64,000 nucleotides of DNA, taken from NCBI GenBank assembly GCA_963784805.1, contig CAWASR010000008.1, positions 558,001-622,000 on the forward strand, written 5' to 3'. Below are positions 43,439-52,833 of the stretch, one piece after another. The notes under the pieces were generated by a model. That model was given only the letters and a program-made list of their open reading frames with translations. It did not search any database and was not told the origin of the DNA. Each line of letters starts with the position of its first letter. Positions within the stretch are counted from its first letter, which is position 1. The stretch is from Roseiarcus sp963784805 (lineage in GTDB: Bacteria > Pseudomonadota > Alphaproteobacteria > Rhizobiales > Beijerinckiaceae). The translations under genes and the position numbers were made by a program.

Positions 43439-43858
43439 TCACTTCCCAACCTCGGTGAGAAACGTGGTCCAGTCGGGTGAATCCAGGGTGTCGATCTCGG
43501 CGAAATTGACCGCTTGCAGGCCGCGCCGCCAGCAATCGTTGATCCCGTAGACCTTGAACTTGCCGCGATCGACGCACATCGAAACCGTGCCCTTGAGGAC
43601 GTCGGCATTGTCGATGTTGGTGGCGTAGAGGTAGACGTAGCGTCCCGTCAGCGCTCCCCGGATCGGGGTCGCGCATGATCCCGGCGTCACCGTCCACCAC
43701 CCTTCGGTCGCAAATTCGCTGCCGGCGTTCACTCCGACGGCGAGGTTGATCAGCACTCTCGTCTTGTTGCAGACGCGAAAATCGGCGCGCGAGGGAACTC
43801 GCGACCAGATCAGAAGCACGAGCGCAAGCGACGTTCGCCAAAAAGCGCGCCCTCGCAT
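43439..43858 (-). CDS. DUF1036 family exported protein
   Basis: 139 residues from the ATG at 43858, chosen because MRGRAFWRTSLALVLLIWSR makes a good signal peptide cut near SRA-DF; an upstream ATG at 43933 overlaps the preceding gene and adds a polar segment. The mature protein begins DFRVCNKTRVLINLAVGVN and contains EGWWTVTPGSCA and RYVYLYATN, the DUF1036 pattern with conserved Trp and Cys residues. The family is common in alphaproteobacteria and its function is not established. Downstream of the small hypothetical gene on the same strand. Confidence 0.83.
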   Translation of the reverse strand: MRGRAFWRTSLALVLLIWSRVPSRADFRVCNKTRVLINLAVGVNAGSEFATEGWWTVTPGSCATPIRGALTGRYVYLYATNIDNADVLKGTVSMCVDRGKFKVYGINDCWRRGLQAVNFAEIDTLDSPDWTTFLTEVGK

Positions 43859-43913
43859 GCGCGCCGGGGGGACGGCGAACCCGGCTGGCGCGGTCGCGCA
43901 ACCCTCTTCGCCG

Positions 43914-44204
43914 TCACTCGCCCTCGGCGTCATCTTGCCCGCGATAGAGTTCGCCCCATTCGCTTTTCCAGACCCCGTCGGGGTCGGCGACGACGATCGC
44001 CAGTTTCAGCTCATTGGCGAGCCTGACCGCGCCGGAGAGGGCGTCCTTGGGCGGGATTGGCTCGCTCACCCGGTCCGCGTTCAGCGACGCGTGGGCGCTC
44101 TTCGGGCAATAAACCTTGGCCCATTGCCCGTCGGGTCGCTGCGCGAGAACGATCGTGATCGCGTCGCCGACCACCTCGTCGACCTGCTCGAAACGATTGG
44201 CCAC
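43914..44204 (-). CDS. Small conserved-looking hypothetical protein
   Basis: 96 residues. I chose the GTG at 44204 (reads as M-ANRFEQVDEVVGD) because AAAGGAG stands seven bases before it; the open frame continues upstream without a better signal. The protein is soluble, with AITIVLAQRPDGQWAKVYCP and AVRLANELKLAIVVADPDGV segments suggesting a compact alpha/beta fold. I do not recognise a family. It sits between clpV and the DUF1036 gene on the same strand, 149 bp after clpV, so it might be a late type VI gene or part of an unrelated pair with DUF1036. Confidence 0.6.
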   Translation of the reverse strand: MANRFEQVDEVVGDAITIVLAQRPDGQWAKVYCPKSAHASLNADRVSEPIPPKDALSGAVRLANELKLAIVVADPDGVWKSEWGELYRGQDDAEGE

Positions 44205-44353
44205 GGCTCGCTCCTTTTCGGCTCGTAGCATGACGGGATTTCGTGCAATCGCCGCATGCAATAGACCCCCTGAAAACGCGGGATCTTTTATGAATGACCG
44301 GGATCCGCTTTTTCGCATCCCGCTCCAGGTTGCGAATGCGGCGGCGGCGACGC

Positions 44354-47065
44354 TCAGTTCACATCGTAGACGAACGCTCCATTGACCGCCGACACCCTTG
44401 CTTCGTGGATGTCCTCGCGGGCCAGGGAGCGCCCAAGGATTTCCCGCGACAGCGCCGGCAGGATCGTGTTGGTGATGATGTTGTCGATCACGCGTCCGCC
44501 CGAATCGGGATCGTTGCACAGCGAGACGATATGATCGATTGCGCTCTGGTCGGCGGTAAACTTGGCGCGATGATGCTCCTCGATCCTGTTGCCGATCCGG
44601 CCGAGCTGCAGCCGCACGATGCCCGCCAGCATCTCCGGCGACAGGGGATAATAGGGAATGGTGACGATGCGCCCGAGCAGGGCAGGGGGGAAGACCCCCA
44701 GCAGCGCCGGACGCAATTGCGTGGCGAGCGCCTCCGGATCGGGCGCCGCGCCGCTTTCGGCCGCGCGCATGATGACCTCGGTCCCGACGTTCGAGGTCAG
44801 AAGGATGAGCGTGTTCTTGAAATCGATCCGCCTGCCGGTTCCGTCCTCCATCACCCCCTTGTCGAACACCTGGAAGAAGATCTCATGGACGTCGGGATGG
44901 GCCTTTTCGATCTCATCGAGCAGAATGACGCTGTAGGGCCGCCGGCGCACCGCTTCGGTCAGGCGGCCGCCTTCGCCATAGCCGACATAGCCTGGAGGCG
45001 CGCCCTTCAGCGTCGAGACGGTATGCGCCTCCTGGAACTCCGACATGTTGATGGCGATAATGTTCTGCTCGCCGCCATACAATGTCTCTGCGAGCGCGAG
45101 CGCCGTCTCGGTTTTGCCGACGCCTGACGGACCGCACAGCATGAACACGCCGATCGGCTTGTTGGGATTGTCGAGCTTGGCGCGATTGGTTTCGATGCGC
45201 CTGGCGATCATGGTCAGGCCGTGGCTCTGACCGACAATGCGGCGGTTGAGGATGTCGGCGAGATGGAGCACCGTCTCGACCTCGTCGGCGACCATCTTGC
45301 CGACCGGAATGCCGGTCCAGTCCGAAACAACGGAGGCGACCGCCTGCTCGTCGACGACGGCGTAGATCATGCGCCTGTCCGGCTCGATCGCGCCGAGTTC
45401 GCCGACTTTGGCGAGCAAGGTCTCGCGTTCGGCCGGCGCCGGCTCGCCCTCCGGCTTCGAGGCCTCGGCGGCGGGGGTCGGCGGCGCGTCCGCGCCCTCC
45501 GGCGCCGCGGCCGGTCGAGACGCATCGCTCGCGATCTTGCCGCGCAGCGCCAGGATTTCCTCGACCAGGGCCCGCTCCTTGTTCCAATCGGCCTCGATCT
45601 TGGCCAAATCTTCGCGCCGCTCGGCGATCTTGGCCTCGATTTCGGCGATGCGCGCTTCGTTCGCCGCCCCGAGATCGCGTTCGCGAGCTAAAGACTGCGT
45701 TTCGCTTTCGAGCGAGGCGATCGCGACTTCCGCGTCCTCGACCGCCGCGGGCTTGGCGTTCTGGCTGATCGCGACCCGCGCGCAGGCGGTGTCGAGCAGG
45801 CTGACCGCCTTGTCGGGCAATTGCCGGGCGGGAATGTAGCGATTGGAGAAGTTCACCGCGGCGACGATCGCTTCGTCGGTGACCCGGACCTTGTGGTGCT
45901 TTTCCATTGGCCCGACGAGGCCGCGCAACATGACCGCGGCGGTGGCGACGTCGGGCTCGCCGATGAAGATCGACTGGAAGCGGCGCGTCAGCGCAGGGTC
46001 CTTTTCGAAATATTGCCGGTATTCGGCCCAGGTGGTCGCGGCGATCGTGCGCAGCGTGCCGCGCGCCAGCGCGGGCTTGAGAAGATTGGCCGCGTCTCCG
46101 GTTCCGGCCGCGCCGCCGGCGCCGATCAAGGTGTGGGCTTCGTCGATGAACAGGATGATCGGCGTCGGCGAGGACTGAACCTCGTCGATCACCGAACGCA
46201 GCCGCTGCTCGAATTCGCCCTTCATCGAGGCGCCCGCCTGCATCAGTCCGACGTCGAGCGCGCGGACCTTGACCCCGCGCAGCGGCGGCGGCACGTCGCC
46301 CGAGGCGACGCGCTGCGCGAAGCCCTCGACCACCGCGGTCTTTCCGACCCCCGCCTCGCCGGTGAGGATCGGATTGTTTTGGCGCCGGCGCATCAGCACG
46401 TCGACGATCTGGCGGATTTCCTCGTCGCGGCCCAGGATCGGATCCATCTCGCCCGATTTGGCCCTGGCGGTGAGGTCCTGGCTGAAGCGGTCGAGCGCGG
46501 TCGTGCCCTTGGCGCCCGGCGCGGCGGTCGTGCCCTCGGCGCCCGCGGCGGCGACGCCCGAGCCGTCCATCGGCCGCAGGTTCTCCTCCTCCGACTCCGC
46601 CCAGATGGCGCGATGGCCGACCGCGACCTCGTCGACCGGAATCTTGGAGAACTCCTGCGAGATTCCGATCAGCGCGCGCCTCAGCTCGATCGATTTAAGC
46701 ATCGCCACCAGCAGATGGCCGGTGCGGATCTGGGTCTCGCCGAACAGCAGCGTCGCGTAATGCCAGCCGCGGTCGAGCGCGTCCGCGACCTGGTTGGAGA
46801 TGCCCGGCATCTCCGTTTCGTTCTTGCGGAAGCTGTTGACGACCGCCGTTGCGTCGGCGAGCAGCTTGGCGCGGCTCAACTTGAAGCGATCCGCCGTCAA
46901 AGCGAGATCGGTCCGGTCCTTCTGCAACAGATGCAGGATCCAATGGGCGAGCTCGATGTTGCGATTGCCGGCGTTCTTGGCCTGCCGCAACGCCTGGATG
47001 AAGGTCTCGTAACCGACGCGGTTGAGCTTTCCGGCCACCAACTCGACGCTGATGTCCGCTGCCAT
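44354..47065 (-). CDS. clpV: Type VI secretion ATPase ClpV (TssH)
   Basis: 903 residues of the ClpB/ClpV class. Clp N-domain (about 1-150), first AAA+ domain with ILTGEAGVGKTAVVEGFAQR (near residue 238) and IILFIDEAHTLIGAG, a coiled-coil middle segment (about 440-520) and second AAA+ domain with MLCGPSGVGKTETALALAET (near 645) and VILLDEIEKAHPDVHEIFFQ. The Ala/Pro/Glu-rich insert before EPDRRMIYAVVDE is a variable linker. ClpV disassembles the contracted TssB-TssC sheath for reuse. Its identity as ClpV rather than ClpB is supported by the six type VI genes directly upstream. Confidence 0.93.
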   Translation of the reverse strand: MAADISVELVAGKLNRVGYETFIQALRQAKNAGNRNIELAHWILHLLQKDRTDLALTADRFKLSRAKLLADATAVVNSFRKNETEMPGISNQVADALDRGWHYATLLFGETQIRTGHLLVAMLKSIELRRALIGISQEFSKIPVDEVAVGHRAIWAESEEENLRPMDGSGVAAAGAEGTTAAPGAKGTTALDRFSQDLTARAKSGEMDPILGRDEEIRQIVDVLMRRRQNNPILTGEAGVGKTAVVEGFAQRVASGDVPPPLRGVKVRALDVGLMQAGASMKGEFEQRLRSVIDEVQSSPTPIILFIDEAHTLIGAGGAAGTGDAANLLKPALARGTLRTIAATTWAEYRQYFEKDPALTRRFQSIFIGEPDVATAAVMLRGLVGPMEKHHKVRVTDEAIVAAVNFSNRYIPARQLPDKAVSLLDTACARVAISQNAKPAAVEDAEVAIASLESETQSLARERDLGAANEARIAEIEAKIAERREDLAKIEADWNKERALVEEILALRGKIASDASRPAAAPEGADAPPTPAAEASKPEGEPAPAERETLLAKVGELGAIEPDRRMIYAVVDEQAVASVVSDWTGIPVGKMVADEVETVLHLADILNRRIVGQSHGLTMIARRIETNRAKLDNPNKPIGVFMLCGPSGVGKTETALALAETLYGGEQNIIAINMSEFQEAHTVSTLKGAPPGYVGYGEGGRLTEAVRRRPYSVILLDEIEKAHPDVHEIFFQVFDKGVMEDGTGRRIDFKNTLILLTSNVGTEVIMRAAESGAAPDPEALATQLRPALLGVFPPALLGRIVTIPYYPLSPEMLAGIVRLQLGRIGNRIEEHHRAKFTADQSAIDHIVSLCNDPDSGGRVIDNIITNTILPALSREILGRSLAREDIHEARVSAVNGAFVYDVN

Positions 47066-47080
47066 CGCTGCTACCCCCGA

Positions 47081-48103
47081 CTAAATCTTGTCCGCCGCCC
47101 GGCGGTCGCGGCCGAGGCGGCTGACCACGTGAAATCGCGCGTCCTTGCGGAACGTTTCATCGGTCTTCGACCAGTTTGGCGACATCCAGCTCGTCCAGCC
47201 GAGCTGGACGCCTTGACCAAGCCGGACCGCGGTGATTTCCCCGGCCGGAATCGCCAGCTCCATATCCCAGTCGTATTCCTCTCCGACGTAGAGGTATATG
47301 GCGTCGGCGATTTCGCGCGCGAGCGGCGAGCCCGGCAGAAATTGTTTGAAATTCTCGATATCGCGGGCGTAGACGCGAACCCGGAACTTGTCGCTGACGC
47401 CGTACATGCTCGCGCCGAGCATGCAGTCCGCGCCGAGCCGGCTGCTGGTCGCGCCCAGCCGCGACCGCTCGCCGGGTTCAAATTCGAGCCAGGCGCCGGT
47501 GAATTCCTCGATTTCGACCCGCGCTTTCAAGAGACCCGAGAGGAACGAGCGCAGGCGCGAGGCGCTTTTGACGCGCGGCGCGAGCAGTCCCGCATATTCC
47601 ATCTTGGCGAAATCCGAGATCGAGTCGGCGTCGCGGAAAGCGGCCGTTCCGATCCCGATCATCGAGCCGATATAGGCGCGAAAGCGATCTTCGTTGGGGC
47701 GATCGTTCTGCGCGACCGGGCGCGGGTCCGCCCAGGCGCGGAAGAACAGGGCCAGGAATCGCCGCTGGAAGACATCGGCGAACCGCGCGAAGGCGTCGTC
47801 TCTGTCGCGAAGCCAGGCGTAAGCCTCTTCCGTGGTCGTCAGCGGCAGCGCGCCCTGGGGGCCGAACATGCCCAGAAACCTGGCCTTCAATCGAACCCGG
47901 CCGTGAGGCTCGATCTCGGCCGCCTCGAGGGTCGAGGCGGGAAACTCCAGATAAGGATCCTGCGACAGGACGACGTAGTCGTCGGCGAGCTTTCGAGCGT
48001 CGCCGATGCGCGGCTTGTCCGGATTCTCCCGCTCCAGGCGCCGCAGCACGCCAAAGAGATCGAATCGCCAGGGCTCGGCGGCGAGCTCGTCGCGAAACGT
48101 CAT
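47081..48103 (-). CDS. tssG: Type VI secretion baseplate protein TssG
   Basis: 340 residues. MTFRDELAAEPWRFDLFGVL RRLER-type opening (PWRFDLFGVLRRLE), RLKARFLGMFGPQGALPLTT and the FRAYIGSMIGIG and DMELAIPAGEITAVRLGQG segments follow the VasB/ImpH pattern. With TssF and TssE it forms the baseplate wedge. Its ATG overlaps the tssF stop (ATGA), and clpV starts 15 bp after its stop, so all three are in one transcript. Confidence 0.9.
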   Translation of the reverse strand: MTFRDELAAEPWRFDLFGVLRRLERENPDKPRIGDARKLADDYVVLSQDPYLEFPASTLEAAEIEPHGRVRLKARFLGMFGPQGALPLTTTEEAYAWLRDRDDAFARFADVFQRRFLALFFRAWADPRPVAQNDRPNEDRFRAYIGSMIGIGTAAFRDADSISDFAKMEYAGLLAPRVKSASRLRSFLSGLLKARVEIEEFTGAWLEFEPGERSRLGATSSRLGADCMLGASMYGVSDKFRVRVYARDIENFKQFLPGSPLAREIADAIYLYVGEEYDWDMELAIPAGEITAVRLGQGVQLGWTSWMSPNWSKTDETFRKDARFHVVSRLGRDRRAADKI

Positions 48104-50058
48104 GCGACGCCTCTCAATCCCAGTCGCGGCGGCCAGCGCATGATCTCGCCGCGTTCCGTGCTTCGCACCACCGTCTGCGTGAAATGGTTGATCGCCACAT
48201 ACTCGGCGAAATACCGATCGAGGATCGCGCCGAGAAGAAACACGCCCGAACCCTCGAAGGCCTTCTCGTCCAGCAGCACGGTGATCTCGAGCCCGCGAGC
48301 GGCCGCCGATCCCTGGGCGTGGCGCAGCCGTCGCACGATCGGCCGCGCGTCGACGCTGCGCACGCCGCGGATCTTGCGGTCGGTCGCGCCGTCGGCGAGA
48401 TCGGCGAACAGGACGAGGGTCTCCCGAAGCGCTTTGGCGCCGCCGCCCGCCGCGCGCTCTGTCAGGCCCAGGTGATTGAGGCTCAGCATGCTGACGAGCC
48501 GCCATGCGACCTCGCCGGTCGAAGCGTTCTCGCCCTTGCCGTCGAGGACGGTCAGCGCCGGTTCGAGCGGCCGGGTCGGGCCGGCGACGCAGCGCAGCTC
48601 AATGTCGGTATCGTCGAGGAAGCGAAAATCGGCCCCGCTCTCGCCGACCGGGAGGTGTTCGGCCAAGTGCCGGTTGGAGCAAAGGGCGTCGACGCTGAGC
48701 TCCGCCACGCGCCGCGTCTCGTCGGGATCGGAGCGCTCGCCGAGGGACAGGAACACGTCCGTCCCGGCATAGTCGGACGCCGGCCCGTACTTCTTTTCTT
48801 CGATCGTGCGCCGCCGGGGCAGGCGCCGGATCGTGTAGCTGAGCCCGGTTTGGCTGTGCGCGGCGGTCGCGGAATAGAGCGGCTCGACCGGGACCTTCTG
48901 CGGCGCGCCGGGAATATGGGCGAACACTCTGATGATGCGGTTGGTCTCGAATTCCAGCGGACGGCTGCGGTCGGGGATGACCAGAAATTCATGCTGGTTG
49001 GACTTGACCGGAATTCGATCAAGTCTCTTTTCGAACAAATTGACCCCCGGCGCCGCATAGAGCGCGAAAGAGTCCTTTCGCACCGCGGCGGCGAGCCGGG
49101 GGATGACGTCGTCGAAAGCCAGCAGGATGTCGACCGTCTTGGCGTTGAGGCGCGGCGCCACGACGCCGAGATCGGTCAGATCGAAACCGAGAAAACGCGT
49201 CGGAAAAGCGAAATATTCGCGCAGAAAATCGAATCCACGAAACAATCGGCGGTCGTTCGGAATCAGGGTCTCGTTTTCCTCGAACCCGATCTGCCGGATC
49301 ATGCCGGCGTGGCCGGGGGCGACAACCGGATCGCCGAAAGCGTCGAGGATGCGAAAATAGACGCCCCGACAATGGGCGAACAATTGCTCGTACAGGGCGA
49401 CCGCGTCCGCCTCCTGGCCGAGCAGGTGGAAGCGCAGCGATTTCACCCGGCATGAGGAAAAGCGAAGCTCGGGCCGCTCCTGCGCCTCTTTGTCGTCGGG
49501 CTCGTCCTCCAGGCGCGCCGCCGCTCGCACGGTGAGTTGCAGTCGAAGGCTGGCGGCGCAGTCGACGCCGACGCCGGGAATCAGGGCCTGCAGCGGGCCG
49601 GCGCTGGGGAAATATTCGGCGTTGACGATATCGAAGGGCGCCAGATTGATCGGTTCGGCCAGCGTGAACCGGCAGGCGATGTTGCGTTGCGCTTGGCGAT
49701 AGGTCGCCTCGAAATTGGCGCCGCGCGCCACCGTGCGGCCGTCGCGCAGCGCCGGGTCGCCGTATTTGGGCCGCGCCTCGATGAGGACGAACGACGGCGT
49801 CGGCGCGAGATAATGCGGCGCGAGCTGGTCGAGCAGATTGGTGGTGAAATCCGCAAACTCGTGTTTGATCTTGAGCTGGACTCTCGCCGCCAGAAACGCC
49901 GCTCCCTCGAGCAGACCGCCAATCATCGGATCCACGCGATCGTCGAGCAGCCCGCCCAATCTCTCGGCGACGCCCGGATATTCCTCGGCGAATTCCGCCG
50001 CCTGTTCGCGAAGAATGGCGAGTTCCTGATTGTAGAATTTGAGGAATTCCCGATTCAT
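48100..50058 (-). CDS. tssF: Type VI secretion baseplate protein TssF
   Basis: 652 residues, slightly longer than typical VasA/ImpG proteins. The start MNREFLKFYNQELAILREQA followed by EFAEEYPGVAERLGG is diagnostic, as are VARGANFEATYRQAQRNIACR, VNLFEKRLDRIPVKSNQHEF and the C-terminal LRETLVLFAD and GVRSVDARPIVRRLRH. It binds TssG and TssE in the wedge complex. It begins 3 bp after the tssE stop. Confidence 0.92.
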   Translation of the reverse strand: MNREFLKFYNQELAILREQAAEFAEEYPGVAERLGGLLDDRVDPMIGGLLEGAAFLAARVQLKIKHEFADFTTNLLDQLAPHYLAPTPSFVLIEARPKYGDPALRDGRTVARGANFEATYRQAQRNIACRFTLAEPINLAPFDIVNAEYFPSAGPLQALIPGVGVDCAASLRLQLTVRAAARLEDEPDDKEAQERPELRFSSCRVKSLRFHLLGQEADAVALYEQLFAHCRGVYFRILDAFGDPVVAPGHAGMIRQIGFEENETLIPNDRRLFRGFDFLREYFAFPTRFLGFDLTDLGVVAPRLNAKTVDILLAFDDVIPRLAAAVRKDSFALYAAPGVNLFEKRLDRIPVKSNQHEFLVIPDRSRPLEFETNRIIRVFAHIPGAPQKVPVEPLYSATAAHSQTGLSYTIRRLPRRRTIEEKKYGPASDYAGTDVFLSLGERSDPDETRRVAELSVDALCSNRHLAEHLPVGESGADFRFLDDTDIELRCVAGPTRPLEPALTVLDGKGENASTGEVAWRLVSMLSLNHLGLTERAAGGGAKALRETLVLFADLADGATDRKIRGVRSVDARPIVRRLRHAQGSAAARGLEITVLLDEKAFEGSGVFLLGAILDRYFAEYVAINHFTQTVVRSTERGEIMRWPPRLGLRGVA

Positions 50059-50061
50059 CGC

Positions 50062-50605
50062 CTACAGCCGATCGACTTTGATCTTGCCGGACTCGAGTTC
50101 GACTTCGGCGACGAACTCCATTTGAAGGTTCGCCGGCTGGAGGCGAAGCTCCGCGCTGATCAGAAAACGTATGCGCAATTCGTCGGCCGCCACCGTATTG
50201 TCGCGGCGCACCTTGATCGAACTCGCGCGCCAGCCGAGGCTCGAATGCGCCGAGCGCCGTTTCGATTTCTTGCGCGATGTCGAATACGCCCTGGTCGTCG
50301 ATCGTGCGCCGCGCCAGATCGGGAAAGCCAAAATTGAGGATGGAACCGCGCACTTCAGGAGCGGTCGAAAGATCTTCAGCGGAATCGAGATTGGTGGTGT
50401 TGAGGAGCGCGACCAGATCGGAATTGACGAGCCGGCGCAACTCGCGCTCGGAAATCGGGGCGCGCGCGGTCACGCGCCGCGAAGCGATGACCCGTTCTCC
50501 CTGATCGCGAAGATCGATCGCAACCTTCGCGTCGCGCTCCTGGTGCGCGGCGCGAAACGCGTGCATCAGCGGCGGCGCCACGCGGTCGTTTTTTGGCCCG
50601 GCCAT
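50062..50605 (-). pseudogene. tssE: Type VI baseplate protein TssE (gp25-like), one-base frameshift
   Basis: The first frame from the ATG at 50605 gives a GPW/gp25-type protein (LRDQGERVIASRR, RELRRLVNSDLVALLNTTNL, VRGSILNFGFPDLARRT) up to FEPRLAR, then loses homology. The neighbouring frame resumes at once with SSIKVRRDNTVAADELRIRF and ends GKIKVDRL at 50062, just 3 bp before tssF. One extra base in the GC run at about 50222-50229 explains this. Restored length is about 174 residues, normal for TssE. If real, the baseplate wedge would lack its gp25 component; the perfect spacing to tssF suggests a recent event or a sequencing error. Confidence 0.85.
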
Positions 50606-50690
50606 CGACGTCGCAAAGCCTCATTGTATGACAATCAGGCTCTCAGGCGGGGGCCGGGCCTTTTGGGCGAGGACCGGCCCATGCGCGCGA

Positions 50691-51188
50691 TCAAGCCGAG
50701 TAGTTCTTGCTCGCCTTGAGGTCCCAACCTTTTGGATTGGCGGCGTCGAGGGAGCCGTCCTTCTTCTGCGGGCTATACTTGAACTCGATCTTCGAGAAGT
50801 TGAGGGACGCGCTATCCATCGGCAGGCCGGCGCCGTCGCTGCCGCCGTGGCTGAAGCTCGCGATAAAAACCTCCTCCATCGTGATCGTCAGATATTCCTG
50901 GGGATTTTCGCCAGCCTTGCGAATGTGGACGATCGCCTTGTCGATGTGCGAGCCATTGGCGCAACTGATGAAGAAGTTGGGCGAGGATTTATCGACATGT
51001 TTCTGAACGCTCAGGTCGCTGAAGCTCGCCTTGCTGGTGCCCGAGCCGCCGCCGACGGCGCCCGAACCGGAATTCGAGACGCCAAGCGAGAACGACAGGA
51101 TCTCGATGGTGTCTTTGTACTTGTCGTCTTGCGACTCGCCTTTGAACGAATTTTTCCCCTGGAATTCGAGAAACGTGTCGGCAGGCAT
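50691..51188 (-). CDS. hcp: Type VI secretion tube protein Hcp
   Basis: 165 residues, Hcp1 family. MPADTFLEFQGKNSFKGESQ, the SFSLGVSN and KASFSDLSVQKHVDKSSP segments and HIRKAGENPQEYLTITMEEV are typical; the glycine-serine loop GSGAVGGGSGTSK lies where Hcp proteins have their variable extended loop. Hexamers stack into the tube that is expelled. An AAGGAGGG ribosome-binding site six bases before the start and a 136-bp leader with a CGCCCG/CGGGCG hairpin fit high, separately tuned expression. It lies between tssC and tssE. Confidence 0.92.
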   Translation of the reverse strand: MPADTFLEFQGKNSFKGESQDDKYKDTIEILSFSLGVSNSGSGAVGGGSGTSKASFSDLSVQKHVDKSSPNFFISCANGSHIDKAIVHIRKAGENPQEYLTITMEEVFIASFSHGGSDGAGLPMDSASLNFSKIEFKYSPQKKDGSLDAANPKGWDLKASKNYSA

Positions 51189-51324
51189 GACAAACCCTCC
51201 TTGTGATTAATCTCAATTCAAATCCAACCCAGCGCCCGACGCCAACGGGCGGCGGGCCCACTTTCGCGTTTTCATGATCCGCAGCGCCGCCCCCCATATT
51301 TGACGTTGGATTTCTACCCCGGCC

Positions 51325-52824
51325 TCAAGTCGTTTCGAGCGGCAGACGAGAGACAAGGCTCATGCCGATGTCCATCCCCTCGAGCTGGAAGTGCGGGCGC
51401 AGATAGAAGTTCGCGGCGTAATAGCCGGGGTTTGCCTCGTCTGCGACCACCTTGACGCTCGCCGCCGCCAACGGCAGCTTGGCTTTGGTCTCCTCGCTCG
51501 AATGCTGAGGATCGCCGTCGACATAGAGGGTGATCCATTCGTTCAGCCATTTCTCGAGCTGATCCTTTTCCTTGGTCGAGCCGATCTTGTCGCGCACCAT
51601 GCACTTGAGATAGTGCGCGAAGCGCGACACCGCGAACATGTAGGGAATGCGCGCGGACAGATTGTCCGCCGCGGTCGCCTCGACCTTGTCGTAGATCTTC
51701 GGCTTGTAGACCGACTGGGCGCCGATGAAGGCCGCCTTGTCGGTGTTCTTGCGGTGAACGATCGAGATCAGCCCGACTTTGGACAGCTCGGCCTCCCGCC
51801 GGTCGGTGACGGCGATCTCGGTCGGGCATTTCAGATCGATCCCGCCATCGTCGGTCGGGAAGGTGTGGGTCGGCAGGTTGATCACCTCGCCGCCGGACTG
51901 AACCCCGCGAATCCGCACCGTCCAGCCGTATTCCTTGTAGGCGCGGTTGATGTTGGCCGCCATCGCGTAGGCGGCGTTCATCCAGGCGTATTTCTCGCCC
52001 TTGTGGCCGTCGGTCTCTTCTTCGAACGCGAATTCCTCGACCGGCTCCGATTTCGCCCCATAGGGCAGGCGGGAAAGGACGCGCGGCATGCAGAGCGCGA
52101 CATAGCGGCTGTCGACGGCGTCGCGCAGGCCCTTCCACGCCGCGTAGTCCGGCGTATCCATCAGTTTGCCGATGTCGCGCGGGTTCATCAGCTCGGTCCA
52201 GGAATCCATGCCGAGCAGGTTTGGATCGGCTCCGGTGATCAGGGGCGCGAGCGCCGCCGAGGCGACCTTGGACAGATCGCGCAACAGCTGCACGTCGGTC
52301 GGCGCGTGGCTGAAATGGTAGTCGGCGACCAGCGCCCCATAGGGTTCGCCGCCCAGCTGGCCGAATTCGCTCTCGTAAACGGCCTTGAACAACGGGCTCT
52401 GATCCCATCGGGCGCCCGGATAGAGCTTGAGGTTGCGATAGAGCTCCGACTTGCCGACGTTGATGACCCGAATTTTCAGCGTCGCGTCGGTCTCCGAATT
52501 GTAGACCAGATAGTTGAGGCCGCGCCATGCGCTTTCCAATTGCTGGAATTCGGGCGCGTGCAGGATCGCGTTCATCTGGTCCGACAGCTTTTCGTCGAGC
52601 CGGGCGATCATTTCCTCGATGGTGTCGATGACATCGGTCTTGACCAGGCTCGAATCCGCGAGCGCCTGCGTGACCAGGGTTTGCACCGCGCTCTCGACTT
52701 CGCTTGCCGCCCGATCGCTGCGGGGCTTGAAATTCTGCTTGAGCAGAGCAGTGAATTCGTCCGCTTCGGCGAGGGCAGGCGCGGGCGCGGAGACTTCTTT
52801 CTGTTCCTGCGGCGTAGCCATCAA
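51325..52824 (-). CDS. tssC: Type VI secretion sheath protein TssC (VipB)
   Basis: 499 residues. The conserved core has ESAWRGLNYLVYNSETD, LVADYHFSHAPTDVQLLRDL, LGMDSWTELMNPRDIGKLMD, RYVALCMPRVLSRLPYG and the C-terminal NFYLRPHFQLEGMDIGMSLV, all standard for the large sheath subunit (VipB/ImpC). It assembles with TssB into the contractile sheath. Two adjacent ATG codons at 52824 and 52821. It begins 10 bp after tssB stops. Confidence 0.94.
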   Translation of the reverse strand: MMATPQEQKEVSAPAPALAEADEFTALLKQNFKPRSDRAASEVESAVQTLVTQALADSSLVKTDVIDTIEEMIARLDEKLSDQMNAILHAPEFQQLESAWRGLNYLVYNSETDATLKIRVINVGKSELYRNLKLYPGARWDQSPLFKAVYESEFGQLGGEPYGALVADYHFSHAPTDVQLLRDLSKVASAALAPLITGADPNLLGMDSWTELMNPRDIGKLMDTPDYAAWKGLRDAVDSRYVALCMPRVLSRLPYGAKSEPVEEFAFEEETDGHKGEKYAWMNAAYAMAANINRAYKEYGWTVRIRGVQSGGEVINLPTHTFPTDDGGIDLKCPTEIAVTDRREAELSKVGLISIVHRKNTDKAAFIGAQSVYKPKIYDKVEATAADNLSARIPYMFAVSRFAHYLKCMVRDKIGSTKEKDQLEKWLNEWITLYVDGDPQHSSEETKAKLPLAAASVKVVADEANPGYYAANFYLRPHFQLEGMDIGMSLVSRLPLETT

Positions 52825-52833
52825 ACGATTCCC

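Noticed and set aside
45821..48475. Plus-strand open frame of 884 codons opposite clpV, tssG and tssF
   Set aside because: Antisense to well-conserved type VI genes; no motif and no ribosome-binding site.
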